From Candidatus Sulfopaludibacter sp. SbA3 (GTDB lineage: Bacteria > Acidobacteriota > Terriglobia > Bryobacterales > Bryobacteraceae): a DNA stretch of 33,186 bases. The stretch spans positions 1 through 33,186 of the forward strand of contig CAMDED010000083.1 of the NCBI GenBank assembly GCA_945893365.1, written 5' to 3'. The translations under genes were made by a program, and so were the position numbers. The notes under the pieces were generated by a model that was given only the letters and a program-made list of their open reading frames with translations, was not told the origin of the DNA and ran no database searches. This document shows positions 33,076 to 33,186 of the stretch, one piece after another. How positions within the stretch are numbered: the stretch's first letter is position 1; every line of letters begins with the position of its first letter.

Positions 33076-33118
33076 GGAAACATGTTACCTCTTGAATGTT
33101 TCAGGCGTCATAGAGGGT

Positions 33119-33186
33119 ATGGCGATGGGCAAGCGGAAAGCGAAGCAGGTGGTGCTGTTTTTCAGCACGCAAGAGATCCCCAAGGC
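33119..33186 (+). CDS. N-terminus of a gene, probably an IS transposase (truncated by window end)
   Basis: The frame starts with ATG at 33119 or 33125 and reads GKRKAKQVVLFFSTQEIPKA to the end of the window. The start, GKRKxKQ...STxxxPKA, resembles N-termini of IS1182/IS5-type transposases (typically followed by GHPFYxxLN), but only 20 residues are visible. No family can be asserted. It is divergent from the sigma-54 activator. Confidence 0.4.
   Translation, partial: MAMGKRKAKQVVLFFSTQEIPK

Noticed and set aside
33039-33083. 14-codon minus-strand ORF that could be a leader peptide ahead of the sigma-54 activator
   Set aside because: It overlaps the start of the activator gene and shows no attenuator-like hairpins or runs of one amino acid.

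Overview
The window looks like part of a chromosome from a high-GC Gram-negative bacterium, most likely an Acidobacteriota member of the Bryobacterales/Solibacter type. This is inferred from the gene mix: secreted D-aminoacylase-like amidohydrolase, secreted HpcH/HpaI-type protein, many small secreted hypothetical proteins, MacB-type permeases, an atpZ-atpI-atpB-atpE cluster without F1 genes, and numerous IS elements. No rRNA or tRNA gene was found that could prove the taxonomy.

Layout. 1-797: right part of an IS3-family element that appears to have landed in a STAND/P-loop NTPase gene, of which a frameshifted remnant survives (798-1275). 1292-3584: dinG-like helicase and queD, overlapping. 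3597-6361 (minus): amidohydrolase followed by an enolase-superfamily enzyme. 6411-8893: NadD-like nucleotidyltransferase, a secreted aldolase-fold protein with a good promoter, and msrA. 9079-11543: aroA-tyrS. 11547-16859: a tightly overlapping series (two MacB/FtsX permeases, GNAT, N-acylamino-acid racemase/OSBS-like enolase, folP). 17257-24000: methyltransferase, serine hydrolase, a broken alpha/beta hydrolase, two secreted hypotheticals and a MATE exporter. 24092-28266: hemD, FMN-dependent 2-hydroxyacid oxidase, hexaheme cytochrome and the Fo genes of ATP synthase, closed by a strong hairpin.

The most interesting locus follows. At 28301-28786 an OsmC-family peroxidase gene has an in-frame TGA exactly where the family has its peroxidatic Cys. 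The TGA is followed 25 nt later by a well-formed bSECIS-like hairpin, so this is very probably a selenoprotein that naive gene calling splits in two. Its 3' end runs into four contiguous 22-bp palindromic repeats (28757-28844) that sit directly upstream of an AAA_14/DUF4143 ATPase.

The right end (minus strand) carries a two-gene cassette: a sigma-54-type AAA+ activator without a receiver domain, and a large protein joining a receiver-like N-terminus to an APH/kinase-like phosphotransferase. It resembles regulatory parts of NTP-dependent conflict (ternary) systems. The window closes with the start of another gene, probably a transposase.

All identifications rest on reading motifs by eye; no database search was possible.
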